Below are positions 13,833-20,988 of a DNA stretch of 22,389 bases, one piece after another. The notes under the pieces were generated by a model that was given only the letters and a program-made list of their open reading frames with translations, was not told where the DNA came from and ran no database searches. Within the stretch, counting starts at the first letter, position 1. Every line of letters starts with the position of its first letter. Both the position numbers and the translations under genes were made by a program. Origin of the DNA: JAGLYP01 sp034659435 (GTDB lineage Bacteria; Patescibacteriota; Patescibacteriia; Patescibacteriales; UBA12075); NCBI GenBank assembly GCA_034659435.1, contig JAYEHJ010000028.1, positions 1 to 22,389 on the forward strand, given 5' to 3'.

Positions 13833-14747
13833 ATGAAACAAAAAAACAACATTAAAATTGGCTTTATCGGCCAAGGTTGGATCGGCAAAAATTACGCTGA
13901 TGATTTTGAAAAAAGAGGCTATAATGTAACACGTTACGGGTTAGAAGAACCACATATTAATAACGGTGATAAAATTGCTGAATGCGATATTGTTTTTATA
14001 GCAGTGCCAACACCTAGCACCGCGAAAGGATTTGACGCGTCAATACTTAAAAATGTAATTAAAAAAGTCGGCAAAGGCAAAATTGCCGTGATAAAATCCA
14101 CTTTATTGCTTGGCGCAACAGAAGAAATTCAAAAAGAAAATCCGAATATTTTTGTGTTTCACTCTCCGGAATTTCTTACCGAAGCCACAGCCGCCCAAGA
14201 CGCTGCTAATCCTAAACGAAATATAATCGGCATGGCGGTTGATAATGAAGATTATCAAGAAAAAGCAAAATTAATTTTATCGGTTCTTCCAAAAAGTCCG
14301 TTTGAGCTTGTTTGCGGAGCGAAAGAAGCCGAACTTATCAAATACGGAGGAAATAATTGGTTTTATTTTAAAGTAATTTTTATAAATTTGCTTTATGATT
14401 TGGCAGCTAAAAGCGGCGCTGAATGGGAAGCGATAAGAGATGGCATGTCAGCTGATCCTCGCATTGGACACAGCCATATGACGCCTGTTCACAAGAGCGG
14501 CACTCCCGGAGGAGACGCTTATAAGCTTAAGCCGGAGACATCTGACAATGGTACTCGCGGAGCAGGCGGACATTGTTTTATCAAAGATTACGCGGCGTTT
14601 ATTGAAATGTATGAAAAATATGTCGGCGATGAGGCGGGACTAAACGCTCTTCGCGCGATTGAAAAAAAGAATATTGATTTATTGCTTAAATCAGAGAAGG
14701 ATTTGGATTTGTTAAAAGGGGTTTACGGGGAAGAAATTCTAAAGTAA
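13833..14747 (+). CDS. Short UDP-glucose/GDP-mannose dehydrogenase family protein
   Basis: The 304-residue product has an N-terminal NAD-binding motif G13-x-G15-x2-G18, the SPEFLTE segment (111-117), the ELIKYGGNN segment (167-175) that lines the active site, and GGHCFIKD with the catalytic C248. Family enzymes oxidise the C6 alcohol of a UDP- or GDP-sugar to a uronic acid in two NAD-dependent steps. Normal members have about 430-450 residues and end with a UDP-binding Rossmann domain. Here the chain stops about 55 residues after the catalytic Cys, so that domain is missing; there is no sign of a frameshift. The product may act on another substrate, or may rely on dimer contacts. It opens the plus-strand operon and would supply a sugar acid for the downstream transferases. 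Confidence 0.75.
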   Translation: MKQKNNIKIGFIGQGWIGKNYADDFEKRGYNVTRYGLEEPHINNGDKIAECDIVFIAVPTPSTAKGFDASILKNVIKKVGKGKIAVIKSTLLLGATEEIQKENPNIFVFHSPEFLTEATAAQDAANPKRNIIGMAVDNEDYQEKAKLILSVLPKSPFELVCGAKEAELIKYGGNNWFYFKVIFINLLYDLAAKSGAEWEAIRDGMSADPRIGHSHMTPVHKSGTPGGDAYKLKPETSDNGTRGAGGHCFIKDYAAFIEMYEKYVGDEAGLNALRAIEKKNIDLLLKSEKDLDLLKGVYGEEILK

Positions 14748-14796
14748 CAAATATAAAATAAAGTTGTTAAAAAATTGTTAAAAAATTATTAGAAAT

Positions 14797-15993
14797 ATGC
14801 GCAAAAAGATACTTATTTTTTCAATTGCTTATTATCCTTTTTGCGGAGGCGCTGAAGTGGCGGTTAAAGAAAATACAGATAGGATTAAAGATTTTCAGTT
14901 TGACATGGTAACTTTAAGATTTGATAAGAAGCTAAGTAAATTTGAAAAAATTGGAAATATTAATGTTTATCGCATCGGTTTTTGCGGAAATAGTGTTGAC
15001 ATTTCTGATTTAAATAAATTTCCATTAAAAATAAATAAATATTTGTTTCCGTTTTTAGCGTATTTAAAAGCAAGAAAACTGTATAAAAAAAATAAGTATG
15101 ATATTGTTTGGGCGATTATGGCAAATTATTCAGGGTTTGGCGCTTTATTTTTTAAGATTTTTCATAAAAAAGTTAAATATCTCTTAACTCTGCAAGAAGG
15201 CGACCCGTTGGATTATTATCGGAAGCGAATCGGAATGTTATTTTCCTTTTTTAAAAAAATATTTACAAAAGCGGACAGTATTCAAGTTATTTCCAAATAT
15301 TTGGGAGATTATGCTTGTGATATGGGATTTAAAGGCAAACCGATTTTGGTGCCTAACGCCGTTAATATTAAGCATTTTTCAAGTGAATACAAAGAAGAAG
15401 AACTTCGCGCTTTTAAAAAAAAGTTAGGCAAAGAGAAAGATGATATATTTGTTATAACAACTTCAAGATTGGCAAAAAAAAACGCTATTGGAGATGTGAT
15501 AAAGGCTTTTGAATTCTTGCCGAAAAATATAAAATTTTTGATTTTAGGCATTGGTCCTGATGAAAAAAAAATAAGAGAATTGGCAAAAGAAAAAAAAGTG
15601 GATGAACGAATTTTATTTTTAGGATATGTTGACCATAAAATTATACCGAAATATCTTAAAATTTCCGATATATTTATCCGTCCATCTTTGTCGGAAGGGT
15701 TTGGCAATTCTTTTGTTGAGGCAATGGCAGCCGGTATTCCTGTAATCGCAACCCCTGTTGGCGGCATTGTGGATTTTCTCTTTGATCCTGATAAAAATCC
15801 AGATAAAAAACCGACAGGAATATTTTGTGAGGTAAATAATCCCGAGAGTATCGCCGATAAGATAAACAGGCTTACAAAAAATCCAAGCTTAGTTGAAGAA
15901 ATTATAGGGAATGCCAAAGAATTGGCTGTTAAAAAATATGACTGGGACATAATAGCAAAAGATATGGAGAGAATGTTTAAAAATTTTAAGTAG
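14797..15993 (+). CDS. Glycosyltransferase, group 4
   Basis: A 398-residue GT-B enzyme. The N-terminal domain starts with ILIFSIAYYPFCGGAEVAV, with the GG-A-E loop of GT4 enzymes. The donor domain contains TTSRLAKKNAIGDVI, LILGIGPDEKKI, and the nucleotide-sugar signature EGFGNSFVEAMAAGIPVIA followed by GG. It transfers a sugar to a lipid-linked or growing glycan at the cytoplasmic membrane face; specificity is unknown. A 49-bp gap separates it from the dehydrogenase-like gene, and the gap contains a doubled TTGTTAAAAAA unit. The next gene begins 5 nt after its stop, so the genes are probably cotranscribed. Confidence 0.92.
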   Translation: MRKKILIFSIAYYPFCGGAEVAVKENTDRIKDFQFDMVTLRFDKKLSKFEKIGNINVYRIGFCGNSVDISDLNKFPLKINKYLFPFLAYLKARKLYKKNKYDIVWAIMANYSGFGALFFKIFHKKVKYLLTLQEGDPLDYYRKRIGMLFSFFKKIFTKADSIQVISKYLGDYACDMGFKGKPILVPNAVNIKHFSSEYKEEELRAFKKKLGKEKDDIFVITTSRLAKKNAIGDVIKAFEFLPKNIKFLILGIGPDEKKIRELAKEKKVDERILFLGYVDHKIIPKYLKISDIFIRPSLSEGFGNSFVEAMAAGIPVIATPVGGIVDFLFDPDKNPDKKPTGIFCEVNNPESIADKINRLTKNPSLVEEIIGNAKELAVKKYDWDIIAKDMERMFKNFK

Positions 15994-15998
15994 AAAAA

Positions 15999-16418
15999 AT
16001 GAATAACAAAATTAGGGAGTTGGCGATTAAATATAAAATTTACATAAAATATATTATATCAGGATGCACCGGAGCTTTGGTAAATTTAGCAACACTTTTT
16101 ATTTTAACAGAATTCGCGCATATTTATTATTTACTATCGGCTATTATAGCTTTTTTTGTTTCTCTGGCTGTGGGTTTTAATTTGCAAAAAAAATGGACAT
16201 TCAGGGATAATAATAAAAAAGTATTTAAGCAGGCCGTGTTTTATTTTGTTATCACGGGCGCTAATTTATTGATAAATACGGCTTTGTTATATTTCTTGGT
16301 TGAAAAACTGGAGATATGGTATATGCTGGCGCAAGTAGTAATATACGGCTCTTTGTCTATTTTTAGTTTTGTTTTATATAAATTTTTAGTTTTTAGAAAA
16401 GAAGAGTGCTATGAATAA
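15999..16418 (+). CDS. GtrA family membrane protein
   Basis: The 139-residue product has four predicted membrane helices (about 14-36, 42-61, 75-97 and 105-127) and the GtrA pattern: YIISGCTGALVNLATLFIL in helix 1, and LQKKWTFRDN in the first cytoplasmic loop, followed by FYFVITGANLLIN. GtrA proteins are thought to help move lipid-carrier-linked sugars across the membrane for surface glycan modification. It lies between two glycosyltransferases, and its end overlaps the next start by 8 nt (the ATG is inside its last codons), which suggests translational coupling. Confidence 0.9.
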   Translation: MNNKIRELAIKYKIYIKYIISGCTGALVNLATLFILTEFAHIYYLLSAIIAFFVSLAVGFNLQKKWTFRDNNKKVFKQAVFYFVITGANLLINTALLYFLVEKLEIWYMLAQVVIYGSLSIFSFVLYKFLVFRKEECYE

Positions 16419-17637
16419 CAAGAAAAATATTTTAATAGCAACCGGTATTTTTCCGCCTGATATCGGCGGACCGGCAACTTATGTTGATACTTTGCTTAAA
16501 GAATTGCCAAAGCGCGGGTTTGATGTTAAGGTTGTAACATATAACTCACAACTCACAACTCACAACTCACAACTCACAACTCATAACTCGCAACTCGCAA
16601 CTCACAATTCACAACACCCGCCATCTGTCATTCCCGCCTCAAAGTTTGCGGGAATCTATGCAATTAGCCGCAGTCAAAATATTTTTTTGCGGTATTTTAA
16701 ATATTTTTTACAGATTTGGAAATTAATATCTTGGGCTGATATTATATATATACAGGATTCGATATCGTCGGGAATTCCGGCATCGCTTGCGTGCCGGCTG
16801 CGAGGGAAGAAATATTATTTAAAAATAGTAGGGGATTACGCGTGGGAGCAAGGCAGGCAAAAATACGGAGTTAAGGAAAATTTAGATGATTTTCAAGATA
16901 AAAAATATTGTTGGCATATTGCGTTAATTAGATTTTTTCAGAAACAGACAGCCAAGAAAGCGGCAAAAATAATTGTTCCAAGCAATTATCTAAAATCAAT
17001 TGTTTTAAAATGGGGGATTATTGAGGAAAAAATAAATGTTGTTTATAATTCCGTGCGGAAAGCGGAAGTTATTGAAGAAAAAGAAGTTTTACGCGAAGAA
17101 TTGGGTATTTCAGGAGATATAATAATTTCCGTTGGCAGGCTGGTTCCATGGAAAGGTTTTGATATCTTAATTGATATTATGCCGGAGTTATTAAAAATTA
17201 ATAAGAATTTTAAATTATATATTATTGGCGACGGACCGGAGTTTGGGAATTATGAATTAAGAATCAAGAATCAAGAATTAAGCAATAGTATAAAATTGCT
17301 TGGCAGTTTGGAGCAGAAAAAATTATGGCAATATATGAAGTCCTGTAATTTGTTTGTTTTAAATACCGGTTATGAGGGTTTGCCTCATATTATTATTGAA
17401 GCTATGTATTTGGGATTGCCCGTGATAACAACAGGTGTCGGAGGCAATATTGAAGTTATAAGGCCGGGTGAAAATGGATTATTAGTTGAATATAATAATA
17501 AAACTCAGATTAAAAACGCGATTTTAGAAATTTGGAAAAATAAAGAAGCAAGACAAGAGATGATTAGAAGCGGAACGAATGATTTGGAAAAATTCAGTGT
17601 TAAAAATATGATTGACGGTTTGCTAAAAATATTATAA
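16411..17637 (+). CDS. Glycosyltransferase, group 4, with repeat-derived insertion
   Basis: A 408-residue GT-B enzyme. The acceptor domain opens with IATGIFPPDIGGPATYV (GGP-x-TY loop, 19-24). The donor domain has SVGRLVPWKGFD (240-251), IIGDGPE and YEGLPHIIIEAMYLGLPVI with the E322-x7-E330 signature. Residues 45-68 are a 7-residue repeat (NSQLTTH) encoded by ten 7-bp DNA units. Residues 72-82 come from a REP-like hairpin of the TCATTCCCG type. The whole stretch of about 45 residues looks inserted into an exposed loop of the N-terminal domain, with the family pattern resuming at IFLRYFKYFLQIWKLI. A second run of five 7-bp units encodes about residues 280-291. Loss or gain of one unit would break the frame. 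As given, the gene is intact. Confidence 0.9.
   Translation: MNNKKNILIATGIFPPDIGGPATYVDTLLKELPKRGFDVKVVTYNSQLTTHNSQLTTHNSQLATHNSQHPPSVIPASKFAGIYAISRSQNIFLRYFKYFLQIWKLISWADIIYIQDSISSGIPASLACRLRGKKYYLKIVGDYAWEQGRQKYGVKENLDDFQDKKYCWHIALIRFFQKQTAKKAAKIIVPSNYLKSIVLKWGIIEEKINVVYNSVRKAEVIEEKEVLREELGISGDIIISVGRLVPWKGFDILIDIMPELLKINKNFKLYIIGDGPEFGNYELRIKNQELSNSIKLLGSLEQKKLWQYMKSCNLFVLNTGYEGLPHIIIEAMYLGLPVITTGVGGNIEVIRPGENGLLVEYNNKTQIKNAILEIWKNKEARQEMIRSGTNDLEKFSVKNMIDGLLKIL
16543..16612 (+). repeat. Ten tandem 7-bp units (AACTCAC) inside a glycosyltransferase gene
   Basis: Units 1-5 (16543-16577) are perfect AACTCAC. Unit 6 is AACTCAT, units 7-8 are AACTCGC, unit 9 is AACTCAC and unit 10 is AATTCAC. 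As 7 is not a multiple of 3, each unit gained or lost would shift the frame, while three units (21 bp) encode one 7-residue repeat. Confidence 0.95.
16630..16655 (+). repeat. REP-like hairpin inside coding sequence
   Basis: ATTCCCGC (16630-16637) and GCGGGAAT (16648-16655) form a perfect 8-bp stem with a 10-nt loop. The arms match the terminal arms of element A copy 1 (ATTCCCGA/TCGGGAAT) except at the last base. It is in frame with the glycosyltransferase. Confidence 0.8.
17248..17282 (+). repeat. Five 7-bp AATTAAG/AATCAAG units inside the same gene
   Basis: The units are AATTATG, AATTAAG, AATCAAG, AATCAAG and AATTAAG. They lie in the donor domain between the GDGPE loop and the next strand. 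The period equals that of the tract at 16543-16612, with a different unit sequence. Confidence 0.8.
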
Positions 17638-17641
17638 AAAT

Positions 17642-18745
17642 ATGAGGGTATTAAATTTAAGTTTGGATTCTTCCATATTGGATAAAAATTCCGTAAGCGC
17701 GAAACGAATTTTAGAATATGGCGAATTAGTTAAAAAATATTTTGTTATTGTTCCAAGCAAAGAAAATAAAAATTTAGATTTATCTGATAAAGTTACGGTA
17801 TATGGTTCAGGCGGGAATAATCGCGTAAAACAATTATTTAATATTTATAAAAAATCAAAAAAAATCGTTAAGCAAAAAAAATGCAATGTTATAACCGCGC
17901 AAGATCCGTTTGAGGTTGGGCTGATAGGCTTGTCGCTTGCGAAAAAATTTAAAATCGGCTTAAATATTCAGGAACACGGCGATTTTTTCAGCCAAAAATA
18001 TTGGCGCAAGGAAAGATTGCTGCATTTTTTCCGGTATTTTTTGGGAATTTTTATTATAAAAAGAGCGGACAGCATCCGCGCTGTCAGTCAAAGAATAAAA
18101 AAATATTTAATTGAAAATTTAAAAATAAAAGCCGATAAAATTGTTGTGGTGCCGGTTTATACTGAGATTTTAAAATTAACAAAACCGCAAAAAGAAAAAA
18201 ATGATAAGTTTATATTTTTAAATTTAGGCCGTTTTGTAAAACAAAAAAATTTGCCTTTATTGCTTAATGCGTTCGCGCGAGTGGCAAAAAGACACCGGCA
18301 GGCAAAATTATTATTAATCGGCAGGGGATCGGAAAAAAAATTGTTAAAAAATACGCGCGCTAAACTGCGGATTGAATCGCAAGTTGAATTTTTAGATTGG
18401 ATGGATAATATTTACGATTATTTTTTGCGGGCAGACGCTTATGTTTTGTCTTCAAATTATGAAGGCTGGGGAAGAGTAATAATAGAAGCGGCAATAGCGC
18501 GCCTGCCGATTATTATGACTGATGTAGGATGCGCCGGCGAGGCCGCGGTAAATGAGGAAAGCGCGCTTGTCTCACCGGTTGGCAGTATTGATAAATTAAC
18601 ACAAAATATGAAGCGGGCAATGGAAAATCAAGTATTAAGAGAAAAACTCGCGCAAAATGCTTTTATTGCTTTAAACAAGCTGCCGGATAAGAAAAAAACT
18701 TTGGAATTATACAAAAAAAGCTGGGAAATTGCTTTGAAAAAATAA
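17642..18745 (+). CDS. Glycosyltransferase, group 4
   Basis: A 367-residue GT-B enzyme. The acceptor domain is shorter and lacks the GG-x-x loop seen in its neighbours. The segments AQDPFEVGLIGLSLAKKF and NIQEHGDFFS are of the kind found in capsule GT4 proteins. The donor domain has FLNLGRFVKQKNLPLLLNAF, LLIGRGSEKK and the signature YEGWGRVIIEAAIARLPII followed by a GCAGE loop. It should act in the cytoplasm on a membrane-bound acceptor. It starts 4 nt after the preceding gene and ends 1 nt before the next, so it is firmly inside the operon. Confidence 0.9.
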   Translation: MRVLNLSLDSSILDKNSVSAKRILEYGELVKKYFVIVPSKENKNLDLSDKVTVYGSGGNNRVKQLFNIYKKSKKIVKQKKCNVITAQDPFEVGLIGLSLAKKFKIGLNIQEHGDFFSQKYWRKERLLHFFRYFLGIFIIKRADSIRAVSQRIKKYLIENLKIKADKIVVVPVYTEILKLTKPQKEKNDKFIFLNLGRFVKQKNLPLLLNAFARVAKRHRQAKLLLIGRGSEKKLLKNTRAKLRIESQVEFLDWMDNIYDYFLRADAYVLSSNYEGWGRVIIEAAIARLPIIMTDVGCAGEAAVNEESALVSPVGSIDKLTQNMKRAMENQVLREKLAQNAFIALNKLPDKKKTLELYKKSWEIALKK

Positions 18746-18746
18746 A

Positions 18747-19064
18747 ATGGATTTTTTAGTAAATAAAAAAAAACTAAAAATAAATCCGGCGCAATTTATG
18801 CGCGGGGCAGGCTATGGCTTTATTATTGATAGAAAAACCGGAAACGAAACATTTGTACGCAATTTAGGACGGGAACATTATCCAAGGTTTCATATGTACA
18901 TAAAAGAAGATAAAGAAAAAATTAAATTTAGTTTGCATTTGGATCAAAAAAAAATCAGCTACGCGGGAACGCGCGCCCACAGCGCCGAGTACGGCGGCGC
19001 GGTTGTTAAACAAGAAATTGAGCGGTTGAAGGATATGTTGAGGGAGATTTATTTGGGTAGGTGA
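18747..19064 (+). CDS. Hypothetical protein, 105 residues
   Basis: I do not recognise a named family. The product is basic and soluble, with no signal peptide or membrane segment. It has a likely beta-rich core (GYGFIIDRKTGNETFVRNL, then YPRFHMYIKED and IKFSLHLDQKKISY), then an H-S-A-E-Y-G segment and a C-terminal helix (VVKQEIERLKDMLREIY). Well-defined strands, codon use like its neighbours and a start 1 nt after the preceding stop argue that it is real and cotranscribed. It might have a housekeeping role unrelated to the glycosyltransferases. Confidence 0.75.
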   Translation: MDFLVNKKKLKINPAQFMRGAGYGFIIDRKTGNETFVRNLGREHYPRFHMYIKEDKEKIKFSLHLDQKKISYAGTRAHSAEYGGAVVKQEIERLKDMLREIYLGR

Positions 19065-19078
19065 TTTAATTGTCTTGA

Positions 19079-19123
19079 ACCACTGATTTACACTTGATTT
19101 TTCTGAATAACACTGAAAAAAAT
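19079..19123 (+). repeat. Imperfect CACTGATT-type direct repeats
   Basis: Three related segments (CCACTGATTTA, ACACTTGATTT, ACACTGAAAA) stand in a row after the 105-residue gene. They lead directly into the 7-bp repeats before dnaG. The function is unknown. Confidence 0.45.
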
Positions 19124-19158
19124 AATTCGTAATTCGTAATTTTTAATTGATAATTGAA
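19124..19158 (+). repeat. Five 7-bp AATTNNN units abutting the dnaG start
   Basis: The units are AATTCGT, AATTCGT, AATTTTT, AATTGAT and AATTGAA, ending 4 bp before the ATG of dnaG. The period equals that of the two tracts inside the glycosyltransferase at 16411. It occupies the normal position of the ribosome site and contains no Shine-Dalgarno. Confidence 0.75.
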
Positions 19159-19162
19159 AAAA

Positions 19163-20986
19163 ATGCAGCCATCAGAAGAAATAAAATCAAGATTGGATAT
19201 TGTGGATGTAATTCGCGAGTACATTCAGCTTCAGGCAGCGGGTGTTAATTTTCGCGCCAAGTGTCCGTTTCATAGGGAGAAAACCCCTTCTTTTGTCGTG
19301 AGCCCGGAAAAGCAGATTTATCATTGCTTTGGCTGCGGCGAAGGCGGGGATATATTTTCTTTTGTTATGAAAATGGAAGGCATAGAATTTGTTGAAGCGT
19401 TGCGCCTATTAGCGCCAAAAGCAGGCGTGGCTTTAAAAAGACAAAATCCTGAAGCCGCTTCAAAACGAAATAAAATTTTAGATATGCTGGATTTATCCCG
19501 CCGCTATTATCACAAAATATTTTTGGAAGAAGCAAGCGCGCGCAATGCCAGAGAATATATTAAAAAGCGAGAGCTAAACGCGGATACGATAGATGAATGG
19601 CAAATCGGATATAGTCCTGATTCATGGGATATGGTCGGTAATTTATTAAGAGCAAAAGGCTATAAAGAAAATGAAATATTTGTTGCAGGACTAATTGTTA
19701 AAAGCAATAAGAATAATAGATTTTATGATAGATTTCGCGGACGGATAATGTTTCCAATTAATGACGTTAACGGCAATACTGTTGCTTTTTCCGCGCGGGT
19801 AAGTCCTGAAAAAGAAGCTACGGAACAAATGGGGAAATATATAAACAGTCCTCAAACTCCGGTATATGATAAAAGCAAGATATTATTCGGAATGGATAAG
19901 GCAAAGCTGGAAATTAAGAAAGAAGATTTGGCAATAGTGGTTGAAGGGCAGATGGACGCGATTAGCGCCCATCAGGCTGGATTTAAAAATGTGGTTGCTT
20001 CATCCGGAACCGCTTTAACTGCCGAGCAGATTCTGCTTTTAAAACGATTTTCAAATAATATCGCCTTGGCTTTTGATATGGACGCTGCAGGAGAAGCGGC
20101 GGCCGAGCGCGGAATTCGCGAGGCAATGCGTTTTGAAATGAATATTAAAATTATTGAAGTTCCAAACGGGAAAGATCCTGACGACTGCATTCGCGAAAAT
20201 CCGAATGATTGGATATTGGCCGTAAAAAACGCGAAATCAATGATGGAATATTATTTTGCAAAAACATTTGCCGGGCTTGATTTGTCAAAAGTGGAAGATA
20301 AAAGAGGGGCGGCAAAAATATTATTGCCGATTATCGCAGGATTAAAAAATGTTGTTGAGAAAGATCATTGGTTAAAAGAGTTAAGCAATAGAATTGACGT
20401 TAGCGAGCCGCTGTTAAGGGAATCAATCGCAACAGCCAAGCCTCGAGCTGAACGGGTTTATGGGCAAAAAAATAATGAAGAAAAAATTAAAATACAAAAG
20501 CAGTCTAGAGAAGAAAAGATAAGCGAGTATTTTTTAGCTTTGCTTTTAAAATTTAATTCTTATTTGGATTACGCGATTAATCATTTGCAAGTTGAGCAGA
20601 TATTTGGGCAAAACAATCAAGAATTTTACAAAAATTTAATAATATATTATAATAATAGTGTTAATATTAATTTGGACGGCTACAAAGAATGGCTGAAGAA
20701 TATTGGCAATAATAACGGAGCAAATAGCAATACAATAAACCAGTTAAAATTATTAAATAAACTGGTTATTTTAGTTGATGAAGAGTTTGGCGATATAAAT
20801 GAAGTCGGCGCTAAGAACAAAATTATTAATTTAACATTAGCTTTAAAAAAACAATATTATTTGGAAAAAATGAAAGGAGTGGAAAAATCAATAATTGAGG
20901 CTGAAAAATATGGAGATGAAAATAAAGTTAGAATTTTAATGGAAGAATTTAAATCTTTTTCAGAAGAATTAAAAAGTAATTTTTAA
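19163..20986 (+). CDS. dnaG: DNA primase
   Basis: The 607-residue product has the full DnaG layout. The N-terminal zinc finger has C34-x2-H37 and C55-x2-C58. The RNA polymerase core includes YDRFRGRIMFPI (188-199) and the Toprim acidic residues E261 (VVEGQMD) and D305-x-D307 (FDMDAAG). A helical C-terminal part from about 450 is diverged, as expected for the helicase-binding region. It makes the RNA primers for replication. The ATG at 19163 (MQPSEE) is preferred to a TTG three codons upstream, because the family begins close to the IKSRLDIVDVI segment and the TTG lies in a repeat. rpoD follows after 2 nt, keeping part of the classical macromolecular-synthesis operon (rpsU-dnaG-rpoD). Confidence 0.97.
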   Translation: MQPSEEIKSRLDIVDVIREYIQLQAAGVNFRAKCPFHREKTPSFVVSPEKQIYHCFGCGEGGDIFSFVMKMEGIEFVEALRLLAPKAGVALKRQNPEAASKRNKILDMLDLSRRYYHKIFLEEASARNAREYIKKRELNADTIDEWQIGYSPDSWDMVGNLLRAKGYKENEIFVAGLIVKSNKNNRFYDRFRGRIMFPINDVNGNTVAFSARVSPEKEATEQMGKYINSPQTPVYDKSKILFGMDKAKLEIKKEDLAIVVEGQMDAISAHQAGFKNVVASSGTALTAEQILLLKRFSNNIALAFDMDAAGEAAAERGIREAMRFEMNIKIIEVPNGKDPDDCIRENPNDWILAVKNAKSMMEYYFAKTFAGLDLSKVEDKRGAAKILLPIIAGLKNVVEKDHWLKELSNRIDVSEPLLRESIATAKPRAERVYGQKNNEEKIKIQKQSREEKISEYFLALLLKFNSYLDYAINHLQVEQIFGQNNQEFYKNLIIYYNNSVNINLDGYKEWLKNIGNNNGANSNTINQLKLLNKLVILVDEEFGDINEVGAKNKIINLTLALKKQYYLEKMKGVEKSIIEAEKYGDENKVRILMEEFKSFSEELKSNF

Positions 20987-20988
20987 TA

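Noticed and set aside
15309..15950. Long antisense open frame (213 codons) opposite a glycosyltransferase
   Set aside because: It has Ser/Phe/Ile-rich mirror composition and no family motif, and it lies entirely opposite a clear GT4 gene.
16543..16612. CRISPR-like array
   Set aside because: Units are 7 bp with no spacers, and the tract is coding.
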